This document shows positions 1 to 5,205 of a stretch of 5,399 nucleotides of DNA, piece after piece. The stretch lies in the NCBI GenBank assembly GCA_016213305.1, contig JACRAV010000347.1:1-5399 (forward strand), given 5' to 3'. Within the stretch, counting starts at the first letter, position 1; each line of letters opens with the position of its first letter. This DNA comes from Candidatus Zixiibacteriota bacterium. Its GTDB lineage: Bacteria > Zixibacteria > MSB-5A5 > GN15 > FEB-12. A program made the translations under genes and the position numbers. The notes below the pieces were generated by a model, which did not search any database, was not told the DNA's origin, and saw only the letters and a program-made list of their open reading frames with translations.

Positions 1-23
1 CGCAGATTTCACCCCACAACAGA

Positions 24-57
24 CCAACGGCGCCGGTGACAGCGCCGACGCCGTTGG
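24..57. repeat. Inverted repeat downstream of the dockerin-like gene
   Basis: Perfect 9-base arms CCAACGGCG (24-32) and CGCCGTTGG (49-57) flank a 16-base spacer. They lie about 50 bases past the stop codon of the minus-strand secreted-protein gene, so a transcription-end hairpin is possible. The sequence after the stem on the minus strand (TCTGTTGTGGGG) is not a T tract, so an intrinsic terminator is not well supported. I see no convincing gene in bases 1-104. Confidence 0.4.
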
Positions 58-104
58 ATTGCGAGAAAGACGCCGGGACAGGACCGGTCGCCTTGAGGGG
101 AGGG

Positions 105-818
105 TCACCGGCAAGGAGCCGGCGGCGTCCCGTTGATAAACAAAAAGTCGATCAGACGGGACAGGTCGCCAATGTCGATACCGGACGACCCATCGCAGTT
201 CGCTTCGCCCTCACAGCAAAGCGGCGACCGCGAGATGAAGAGGAAGTCGATCAATCGGGTCAGGTCGGAGATGTCAACCGACTGCTGGGGGTCACAATCG
301 ACATTTCCGGACCACTGATATCCGCATCCGTGATACGCCCCGCCGGGGTATTCGACCGGCACCAGTCGGGCCAGGGTGTCGGCCGCTTCGGCCCAGGCGA
401 TCTTGCCCCTGCCGGTGTAGGTGAACAACGGACCTGTGCCAAATGATGGGAACCGCCCCGATCCGGGAGGCAGGGGGGAAGCCAGGACATTGGTATAGGG
501 ACCGTCGTAATCCCAGCCCAGGATGATGGCCGGCGGAAGCTGGGAAGTCGGGGTGATATGGCCGTCGATAATGAAAAATACCGCGGCGAGGACACCGGTA
601 TATTTCAGCGCCACCATGTGTGCCGTGGTGTCGTTGGTGAAATACGCGGTGTCCATCGCGGCGGGGGAGGAGGATGGAATAGCTGGCGAGGAGGACGAAG
701 GGATAGTCGAAAAGATCGGGAAGGGCCGGGCGTTTGACGCCTGGAGCGGGAATAGGGCGGCCGCGATAACCGCGATCGCACCGAGCGGCCGGTGGCCGAT
801 ACGGCGAATAAACAACAC
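105..818 (-). CDS. Secreted protein with two C-terminal dockerin-like repeats
   Basis: The 237-residue product starts with a basic stretch (RRIGHR) and a hydrophobic core (about residues 12-26), a likely Sec signal peptide, followed by a Ser/Pro-rich linker (about 38-54). Residues 57-170 match no domain I recognise. The C-terminus carries two Asp/Asn repeats in the style of dockerin type I: residues 171-202 (N172, D174, D176, D182, D185, then DLTRLIDFLF) and 206-236 (N207, D209, D215, D218, then DLSRLIDFLF). Both have extra residues in the Ca2+ loop compared with the classic DxNxDGxVNxxD. The repeats are also visible as DNA copies 99 bases apart (around 145 and 244). Such modules bind calcium and, in cellulosomes, bind cohesins; in non-cellulosomal bacteria they often cap secreted proteins with unknown partners. 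The GTG at 818 lies 4 bases after GGAGG; TTG at 815 is an alternative with better spacing. The function of the body is unknown. Confidence 0.8.
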   Translation of the reverse strand: MLFIRRIGHRPLGAIAVIAAALFPLQASNARPFPIFSTIPSSSSPAIPSSSPAAMDTAYFTNDTTAHMVALKYTGVLAAVFFIIDGHITPTSQLPPAIILGWDYDGPYTNVLASPLPPGSGRFPSFGTGPLFTYTGRGKIAWAEAADTLARLVPVEYPGGAYHGCGYQWSGNVDCDPQQSVDISDLTRLIDFLFISRSPLCCEGEANCDGSSGIDIGDLSRLIDFLFINGTPPAPCR

Positions 819-822
819 ACTA

Positions 823-830
823 CCTCCTTC
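823..830 (-). promoter_or_regulatory. Strong Shine-Dalgarno site for the dockerin-like gene
   Basis: The minus strand reads GAAGGAGG here (830 to 823), a near-perfect anti-16S match. It is 4 bases before GTG 818 and 7 before TTG 815. This site fixes the gene start to one of these two non-ATG codons. Confidence 0.75.
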
Positions 831-937
831 GAGCCGACAGAGACAACCAAGTCGAAGTCAGTAGCTATAAATCGATAACGCGAGACTCAGGGAAAAACGG
901 TTTTGGTTTGTTTCGATAGCAGTAGTACGTGAATACA

Positions 938-964
938 ATAATATGGCTGGGGGGTGTGTGTCAA
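938..964 (-). promoter_or_regulatory. Candidate sigma-70-type promoter for the dockerin-like gene
   Basis: On the minus strand a perfect -35 TTGACA (964-959) is followed after 15 bases by TATTAT (943-938), 5 of 6 to the -10 consensus. The spacer is short against the usual 16-18, which lowers confidence. Transcription from about 930 would give a leader of roughly 110 bases before GTG 818. It lies in the 187-base spacer after the channel-like gene, so the secreted-protein gene probably has its own transcript. Confidence 0.5.
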
Positions 965-1005
965 GAGGAATGCGAAGAAATTTGCGGTTTGTCGATCTGA
1001 GCCGA

Positions 1006-1386
1006 TCAGGCGCCCCCCTTCTCCTCCTCCAAATGAAACCGGTGCATAATCCGGTGGTACACGGGGGCGGCCAGGATGCCGAAGACCGCCAGAAAGACCA
1101 CTCCGCTGAAAATCGCATAGAACGAGGCAAACAGCTTGGCCGAGGTGGTGTGAAGCGGGTCAACCGGACCCATCCCGCCCAGAATCATCGAGGCGTTCAG
1201 GGTGGCATCGATCCAGGGCATCCCCTCGGTCAGTCGGTACCCGATAATCCCGATCAACCAGGCGGCGACCAACACGGAAAGCCCGATCACACCGTTATTG
1301 ATCAGACGGAGGGCGAATTCCTGCTTTGAGATCAGCGGTTCGTGTTTGTGTTCAAAGAGGAGGGTGCCTTTAGTCAGTTGTTTCAC
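1006..1386 (-). CDS. Two-helix membrane protein, pore-module (ion-channel-like) architecture
   Basis: The product has 126 residues. It shows a short polar N-terminus, a first membrane helix (about 32-50), a re-entrant segment (about 57-75, PWIDATLNASMILGGMG), a second helix (about 84-108) and a charged cytosolic tail (HRFHLEEEK). This TM - pore loop - TM layout is that of the two-helix K+-channel pore domain. However, the TVGYGD filter is absent: the matching place reads LGGMGPVD (69-76). It resembles a set of small bacterial membrane proteins usually left as hypothetical, so ion conduction is inference from shape. The reading frame is open upstream to 1521, but GTG 1386 is chosen because AAAGGAG lies 5 bases before it and the extra upstream residues look non-protein-like and cover a hairpin region. 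It follows the hydrolase gene on the same strand after a 178-base spacer and may share its transcript. Confidence 0.75.
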   Translation of the reverse strand: MKQLTKGTLLFEHKHEPLISKQEFALRLINNGVIGLSVLVAAWLIGIIGYRLTEGMPWIDATLNASMILGGMGPVDPLHTTSAKLFASFYAIFSGVVFLAVFGILAAPVYHRIMHRFHLEEEKGGA

Positions 1387-1391
1387 AAGAT

Positions 1392-1398
1392 CTCCTTT
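1392..1398 (-). promoter_or_regulatory. Shine-Dalgarno site deciding the GTG start of the channel-like gene
   Basis: The minus strand reads AAAGGAG (1398 to 1392), 5 bases before GTG 1386. No comparable site precedes the upstream in-frame ATG at 1521 or the one near 1419, so translation most likely begins at 1386. Confidence 0.75.
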
Positions 1399-1458
1399 GG
1401 TCGCTTGTGCTAATCCCATCCTGTAAAGCGGTGCCGTCTCCGGACCCGACACCGTACA

Positions 1459-1512
1459 CCGGCAGGTCACACGCCGGTCAATCTGTCGATTGCCCGGCGC
1501 AAGACCTGCCGG
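1459..1512 (-). repeat. Long 54-base hairpin between hydrolase and channel-like genes
   Basis: Outer arms CCGGCAGGTC (plus strand 1459-1468) and GACCTGCCGG (1503-1512) are perfect over 10 bp. Inside, CGCCGG (1472-1477) pairs with CCGGCG (1494-1499), and CAAT (1479-1482) with ATTG (1489-1492), closing a 6-base loop. Only a 3x3 internal loop and one mismatch break the stem. As minus-strand RNA two of the three internal-loop positions become G-U wobbles, giving about 22 pairs; the plus strand gives 20. The hairpin sits 73-126 bases upstream of the channel-like start, so it would lie in the leader or in the hydrolase-channel mRNA. A regulatory RNA structure, an mRNA processing site or a small palindromic repeat are all possible. 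Confidence 0.7.
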
Positions 1513-1541
1513 AACAATCATACCGCCTACAGTCGGAGGAT

Positions 1542-1564
1542 GGCACGAGCACGGGGCTCGTGCC
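1542..1564 (-). repeat. Short perfect hairpin abutting the hydrolase stop codon
   Basis: Perfect 8-base arms GGCACGAG (1542-1549) and CTCGTGCC (1557-1564) enclose a 7-base loop. On the minus strand the stem starts directly after the TAG stop of the hydrolase gene. No T tract follows on the minus strand (ATCCTCCGAC), so it is not a standard intrinsic terminator. It could be a REP-like intergenic repeat or a 3' end stabiliser. Confidence 0.6.
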
Positions 1565-2512
1565 CTACTTATTAAATGCCGCTTTGGTCGCTACCTCGCG
1601 GATGGCCGCCAGGGTTTCTTCGCGATACTTGTAATGTACTTCGTGACCGGTCCGGGGGAATAGTTTTAACGTTGCCTGCGGCAGGACGCTCTGGAGCCGC
1701 ACCGCTTGCCGGGAGGGAGTGAGCAGGATATCACCCTCCCCCGCGAGGATGGCGACAGGAATTGTGGTTCGTGAATAATTGTCCGACTGCTCGGCCAGGT
1801 CATGCGAGAAATGGCGCATTTCCTCGGCAAAGGCGGCGAATTGTTTCGGCCGGAGCGAGAAGGCCAGCACCGAATCGAGGACATCGGGGGGGAGCGGGTC
1901 CGGACGGAAGGCGCGCCGTGCCCAGATTCTGGCCTGGGGTCGGGCGATCGGCACGAACATCGTGTTGGCCAGCAGGGGTCCTACCAGCGGCAGGCCCACG
2001 ACATAGGCGAACACGGACAGGTAGTGTGGTTCCGGGTATCCAGCCGGGGAGATGAGCACCAGGCCGGCGATTTCGTCCGGATGCTCACTTGCCCACCTCA
2101 GGGCCACCGCGCCACCATAGGAGTACCCCACCACTATGGGCCGTGTGATACCCAGTCGGCGCACGGCCTCTCGAATCGCCCCGGCATTGTATGGGATTGT
2201 GAGCGGCTGATCGGCGGCAGTGTCGCTGTATCCATGACCGGGACGATCCACCACGATTGTCCGAAACTCGGTTGATACCAGGTCGAAGATGGAGCGGCGG
2301 AAGTTGAAGAGCGTGCCGTCGGAGCCATGGATCATCACCACCGGCGTGCCTGAGCCCTCTTCGATATAGTGAACTTTCGACGGGCCGATATCGACAAATT
2401 TTCCAGCAGGCGGATGAGTGATGTAGGTGCGCCTGACATGCCGGATTGTGTACAGGCGTCCGGCCAACAAGATGAGAAGGACAAGGCCGAGCAGGATCAG
2501 GAGTAAATGCAT
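1565..2512 (-). CDS. Membrane-anchored alpha/beta hydrolase
   Basis: The 315-residue protein opens with a Leu-rich hydrophobic helix (residues 3-20) followed by basic residues (RHVRR), so it is probably anchored in the membrane. The alpha/beta hydrolase fold follows: the HG oxyanion motif (VMIHGSDG, 59-66), VDRPGHGYSD (88-97), and the nucleophile elbow GYSYGG with Ser131. The acid is probably Asp261 in GEGD, and the His is His290 in RTGHE. A helical cap lies at about 160-235. The triad is complete, so the enzyme should be active. The substrate cannot be read from sequence; esterases, lipases, C-C hydrolases and haloperoxidase-like members share this pattern. ATG 2512 is the only sensible start, because an in-frame TGA lies two codons upstream. 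The ribosome site is weak (GAGG only 2 bases before ATG). The gene is divergent from the sphingolipid-type pair and heads a minus-strand group with the channel-like gene. Confidence 0.9.
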   Translation of the reverse strand: MHLLLILLGLVLLILLAGRLYTIRHVRRTYITHPPAGKFVDIGPSKVHYIEEGSGTPVVMIHGSDGTLFNFRRSIFDLVSTEFRTIVVDRPGHGYSDTAADQPLTIPYNAGAIREAVRRLGITRPIVVGYSYGGAVALRWASEHPDEIAGLVLISPAGYPEPHYLSVFAYVVGLPLVGPLLANTMFVPIARPQARIWARRAFRPDPLPPDVLDSVLAFSLRPKQFAAFAEEMRHFSHDLAEQSDNYSRTTIPVAILAGEGDILLTPSRQAVRLQSVLPQATLKLFPRTGHEVHYKYREETLAAIREVATKAAFNK

Positions 2513-2657
2513 ACCTCACAGTTCGAGCCAGGGATGATGGGTCGAACCAACAGCAATGTAGCGGGAGTTGATAGTGCGGTAAAAGAGGTTATTTGGAGCC
2601 AACGTCGCCACACGCTAACCAAATCTCCGGCAACCCGTTGTGCAGTCGGGTCTTTTC

Positions 2658-2680
2658 GCGGAAAGAGGGGGACTTTCCGC
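2658..2680. promoter_or_regulatory. Inverted repeat just upstream of the plus-strand promoter, possible operator
   Basis: Perfect 8-base arms GCGGAAAG (2658-2665) and CTTTCCGC (2673-2680) are separated by 7 bases. The right arm ends 8 bases before the -35 hexamer, putting the centre near -55 from the expected transcription start. That is a usual place for a dimeric activator and also reachable by a repressor. No T tract follows on either strand, which argues against a terminator. The hydrolase gene is divergent, so one protein could act on both sides. Confidence 0.45.
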
Positions 2681-2688
2681 CAATCTGC

Positions 2689-2718
2689 TTGACATTTGGG
2701 TCGGGTTTTGATTGTATT
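2689..2718 (+). promoter_or_regulatory. Candidate sigma-70-type promoter of the sphingolipid-type gene pair
   Basis: A perfect -35 TTGACA (2689-2694) is followed by TGTATT (2713-2718; 4 of 6 to consensus, 18-base spacing), or TTGTAT one base earlier at 17-base spacing. Transcription would start near 2725, leaving a leader of about 50 bases. A small stem CGCCC/GGGCG (2733-2737 and 2742-2746) lies in that leader, before the ribosome site. Confidence 0.55.
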
Positions 2719-2764
2719 GGAAAGTTTGCAAGCGCCCCGTTGGGCGGGTGCTGACCTATTGTGC

Positions 2765-2772
2765 AGAAGGAG
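2765..2772 (+). promoter_or_regulatory. Shine-Dalgarno site deciding a TTG start
   Basis: AGAAGGAG lies 5 bases before TTG 2778. The frame is open further upstream (TTG 2712, GTG 2748), but 2712 falls inside the -10 region and 2748 has no ribosome site, so 2778 is preferred. Confidence 0.8.
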
Positions 2773-2777
2773 CCGCC

Positions 2778-4004
2778 TTGGAGACCAAGGAATCGACGGT
2801 CGCGACATATCCCGACCTGTTTGAGAAATGTTACAACTTTCTCGCCCCGGATCAAGTCCGGGCGATGGGTATTTATCCATATTTCCACCCGATTCAGTCC
2901 CCTCCGGGCGACGAGGTGATCGTCGATGGCAAGCCGTGCATCATGGCCGGCTCCAACAACTACCTTGGACTGGTCAATCATCCGAAAGTGAAACAAGCGG
3001 CGGCCGACGCCGCCCTTAAATTCGGGTCTGGGTGCACCGGCTCGCGGTTCCTCAATGGGACGCTGGATATGCATCTTGAGTTGGAACAGCGGCTGGCCAA
3101 GTTTGTCAAACGCGAGGCCGCGCTTTGCTTTTCGACCGGGTTTCAGACCAATCTCGGAACAATTTCCTGTCTGGTCGGGAAGAATGACGCCGTCATCATC
3201 GACCGTCAGGATCATGCCTGTATTGTCGATGGATGCCGGCTGGCGTACGGCAAGACGTACAAGTTCGCCCATAACGACATGAACGATTTCGAACGGGTGA
3301 TCTCCAATGTCCGCAGGAATAATACCCGTGGCGGAATTCTGGTGGTGGTGGACGGGGTGTTTTCGATGGAAGGGGATATCATCGATCTGCCAAATCTGGT
3401 CCGGATCGCCAAACGGTTCGGCGCGAAAATCATGGTGGACGATGCTCATGCGGTCGGCGTTCTTGGCCCAACCGGGGCCGGCACGGCCGAGCATTTCGAT
3501 CTGATAGATGAAGTCGATCTGGTGATGGGAACCTTTTCCAAGTCGTTCGCGGCGCTGGGTGGTTTCATCGCCGGCAAGCGGCCGGTTATCGAATATATAA
3601 AGCACACAGCGCGGGCGTTGATATTTTCGGCCTCAATTACCCCGTCGTCGGCCGCGGCGGTTCTGGCGGCGCTGGACATTATCGAGGCCGAACCGGAGCG
3701 GCGGGACCATCTGTGGCGCAACGCCCGACGCATGCAGGGCGAGTTCCGGCGGTTGGGATTCGATATCGGTCATTCGCAGACGCCGATCGTGCCGATCCGG
3801 GTGGGCGAGGACCTCGAATGTTTCAAGTTCTGGCGCGCCCTCTACGACAACGGCGTGTTCACCAACCCGGTCATTTCGCCGGCGGTGCCGCCGGGTCAGG
3901 GGATGATTCGCACGTCGTACACCGCCACCCACACCGACGCCCATCTCGACAAAGTCGTCGAAGTCATCGCCCGTGTCGGGCGCGAAACCGGCTTGATATC
4001 GTAG
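2778..4004 (+). CDS. spt: Serine palmitoyltransferase (PLP-dependent alpha-oxoamine synthase)
   Basis: The 408-residue protein (from TTG 2778) is a full-length fold-type I alpha-oxoamine synthase, the family of serine palmitoyltransferase, 8-amino-7-oxononanoate synthase and glycine C-acetyltransferase. Visible motifs are SNNYLGL (59-65), GSGCTGSRFLNG (83-94), His146 in DHAC (stacks on PLP), Asp221 and His224 in VDDAHAVG (cofactor contacts), and the Schiff-base Lys255 in GTFSKSFAALGG. Asp-to-His and His-to-Lys spacings agree with characterised bacterial serine palmitoyltransferases. GTFSKS and the late IRTSYTATHT block (377-386) favour serine palmitoyltransferase over the biotin and threonine-pathway relatives. 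The expected reaction is serine plus a long-chain acyl thioester to 3-ketosphinganine, CO2 and free thiol, in the cytosol at the membrane. No biotin or threonine genes are nearby, and the next gene, 4 bases on, is an N-acyltransferase that fits ceramide formation. Acyl chain length and CoA versus ACP donor cannot be read here. Confidence 0.85.
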   Translation: METKESTVATYPDLFEKCYNFLAPDQVRAMGIYPYFHPIQSPPGDEVIVDGKPCIMAGSNNYLGLVNHPKVKQAAADAALKFGSGCTGSRFLNGTLDMHLELEQRLAKFVKREAALCFSTGFQTNLGTISCLVGKNDAVIIDRQDHACIVDGCRLAYGKTYKFAHNDMNDFERVISNVRRNNTRGGILVVVDGVFSMEGDIIDLPNLVRIAKRFGAKIMVDDAHAVGVLGPTGAGTAEHFDLIDEVDLVMGTFSKSFAALGGFIAGKRPVIEYIKHTARALIFSASITPSSAAAVLAALDIIEAEPERRDHLWRNARRMQGEFRRLGFDIGHSQTPIVPIRVGEDLECFKFWRALYDNGVFTNPVISPAVPPGQGMIRTSYTATHTDAHLDKVVEVIARVGRETGLIS

Positions 4005-4008
4005 GCGT

Positions 4009-5136
4009 ATGGCAGACGTTGACGTTGTCGAAGTCGAATCATCGGGCCAGCTCGATCAGTTTATCCACTATCCCTTCACGCTCTACAAAGACGTGCCGCA
4101 GTATGTCTTTCCGTTGATCGTGGAACGGAAAGAGTTTTTCGACCAGAAGAAGAATCCGTTCTACCGCACCGCCCGGGTGAAACTGTTTTTGGCGATGCGC
4201 GACGGGGAAGTGTGCGGGCGGATCGCCACCTGTGTCAATTTCGCCCACAACCAGTACCACCAGGAGAAGACCGGCTTTTTCGGTTTCTTTGACACGCCGG
4301 ACGATTTCGATATCGCCTCCCGCCTTCTGAAAGTCGCCATGATTACGTTGAAGAAGGAGGGGATGGAGAAGATGCGCGGTCCGATGAACTTCTCCACCAA
4401 TCACGAGATCGGGTTTGTGGTCGAAGGGTACGATACGCCCCCGACCGTGATGATGCCATGGAATTTCCCGTATCAGGTCAAACTGGCCGAGCAGTTCGGG
4501 CTTAAGAAAGTGATGGATCTGCTGGCGTGGGAGTTGACCCGCGAGGATGGTATCCCGGAACGGATTCAAAACGTGGTGGCCAAAATGGCGGCCCGCTCGA
4601 AGATCACCCTCCGGTCGCTCAAATTGCGCGACTGGGACGCCGAAGTGGAGCGTCTCAATGCGGTGTATAACGCCGCCTGGGCGCCCAACTGGGGGTTTGT
4701 GCCGATGGACAAGTCGGAGTTCACCCACATGTGCGGGCAACTTCGCCAGATCGCCGACCCGGACCTGGTACTGATCGCCGAGTTTGAAGGGAAGCCGGTG
4801 GCTTTTTCGGTAGCCCTGCCCGACATCAATCAGGCCCTGATCCGACTGAAGGGGCGCCTATTGCCGTTCGGTCTGCTCAAACTTCTCTGGCATACGAAGA
4901 TCAGGAACAAAGTGACGACCGTCCGCCTGATCACGATGGGTGTTATTCCCGAGTTCCAGCGCCGGGCAATCGACATGGTTTTCTTCGTGGAGACCTTCAG
5001 ACGTGCCGTTGACAAGGGGTACAAGGTCGGCGAATTGTCCTGGACGCTTGAGACCAACGAGCTGATGATCCGCTCGGCGGGGGACATGGGCGGCAAGCTC
5101 AAGAAGAAGTACCGTATAGTGGAAATGCCGCTCTAA
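4009..5136 (+). CDS. GNAT-fold N-acyltransferase, candidate bacterial ceramide synthase
   Basis: The 375-residue protein belongs to a large GNAT-superfamily group with conserved blocks seen here: YPFTLYKDVPQYVFP (21-35), RGPMNFSTNHEIG (123-135), PPTVMMPWNFPYQ (144-156), YNAAWAPNWGFVP (220-232), FSVALPDINQ (266-275), SWTLETN (344-350) and a KKYRIVEMPL end. The C-terminal half carries the acyl-CoA fold, with the cofactor-loop region at TMGVIPEFQRRAID (309-322). Bacterial ceramide synthase (bCerS), described in Caulobacter as the enzyme that N-acylates the long-chain base, is a GNAT-type protein, and this gene follows serine palmitoyltransferase directly. That makes the same role here likely by context, though the group is broad and other N-acyl transfers are possible. 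The ATG lies 4 bases after the previous stop with no clear ribosome site, so translational coupling is likely. No signal peptide or membrane helix is evident. Symbol left empty because the specific activity is inferred. Confidence 0.8.
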   Translation: MADVDVVEVESSGQLDQFIHYPFTLYKDVPQYVFPLIVERKEFFDQKKNPFYRTARVKLFLAMRDGEVCGRIATCVNFAHNQYHQEKTGFFGFFDTPDDFDIASRLLKVAMITLKKEGMEKMRGPMNFSTNHEIGFVVEGYDTPPTVMMPWNFPYQVKLAEQFGLKKVMDLLAWELTREDGIPERIQNVVAKMAARSKITLRSLKLRDWDAEVERLNAVYNAAWAPNWGFVPMDKSEFTHMCGQLRQIADPDLVLIAEFEGKPVAFSVALPDINQALIRLKGRLLPFGLLKLLWHTKIRNKVTTVRLITMGVIPEFQRRAIDMVFFVETFRRAVDKGYKVGELSWTLETNELMIRSAGDMGGKLKKKYRIVEMPL

Positions 5137-5141
5137 GCGGT

Positions 5142-5166
5142 TCGGTCTTCGGCGGCCGGATTTTTT
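5142..5166 (+). terminator. Possible intrinsic terminator after the N-acyltransferase gene
   Basis: A GC-rich stem (TC-GGTC at 5142-5147 with GGCC-GA at 5154-5160, one bulged G) is followed at once by six T (5161-5166). A small extra stem CCGCT/AGCGG (5128-5132, 5136-5140) overlaps the stop codon. The main stem is short, so termination may be partial and the next gene, starting 40 bases later, could still be read through. Confidence 0.45.
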
Positions 5167-5205
5167 CCACTTGAACGTTTCCGCGCTCTCATCGTTATTG
5201 ATACT

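Noticed and set aside
1..104. Partial minus-strand coding segment leaving the window (reads GAVTGAVGLLWGEI)
   Set aside because: The frame is open for only about 50 codons, has no start codon with a ribosome site in view and overlaps the end of the dockerin-like gene; too little to call.
36..446. Plus-strand open frame with internal repeats (VDQxGQVxxV)
   Set aside because: The repeats are the reverse strand of the two dockerin-like repeats; the minus-strand reading has a signal peptide, ribosome site and known motif.
1387..1521. N-terminal extension of the channel-like gene to ATG 1521
   Set aside because: The extra residues look non-protein-like, cover the long hairpin and have no ribosome site, while GTG 1386 has a strong one.
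2712..2777. Start of serine palmitoyltransferase at TTG 2712 or GTG 2748
   Set aside because: 2712 falls in the likely -10 element and 2748 has no ribosome site; TTG 2778 has AGAAGGAG at good spacing and matches the usual N-terminal length.
2843..2864. Near-palindrome CGCCCCGGA / TCCGGGCG inside the serine palmitoyltransferase gene
   Set aside because: It encodes family-typical residues (LAPDQVRAMG) in frame, so chance from GC-rich coding is the simpler reading than an inserted palindromic element.
2589..3605. Open frame of 338 codons on the minus strand
   Set aside because: It lies antisense to the well-supported serine palmitoyltransferase gene, has no recognisable motif, and crosses the promoter region. 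It reflects codon bias of the sense gene.
4039..4740. Open frame of 233 codons on the minus strand
   Set aside because: It is antisense to the N-acyltransferase gene and His/Arg/Gly-rich without domain signs, a typical shadow frame.
5171..5205. Promoter TTGAAC ... GATACT before the lipoprotein gene
   Set aside because: Spacing of 23 bases is too long and the -10-like site touches the ATG.
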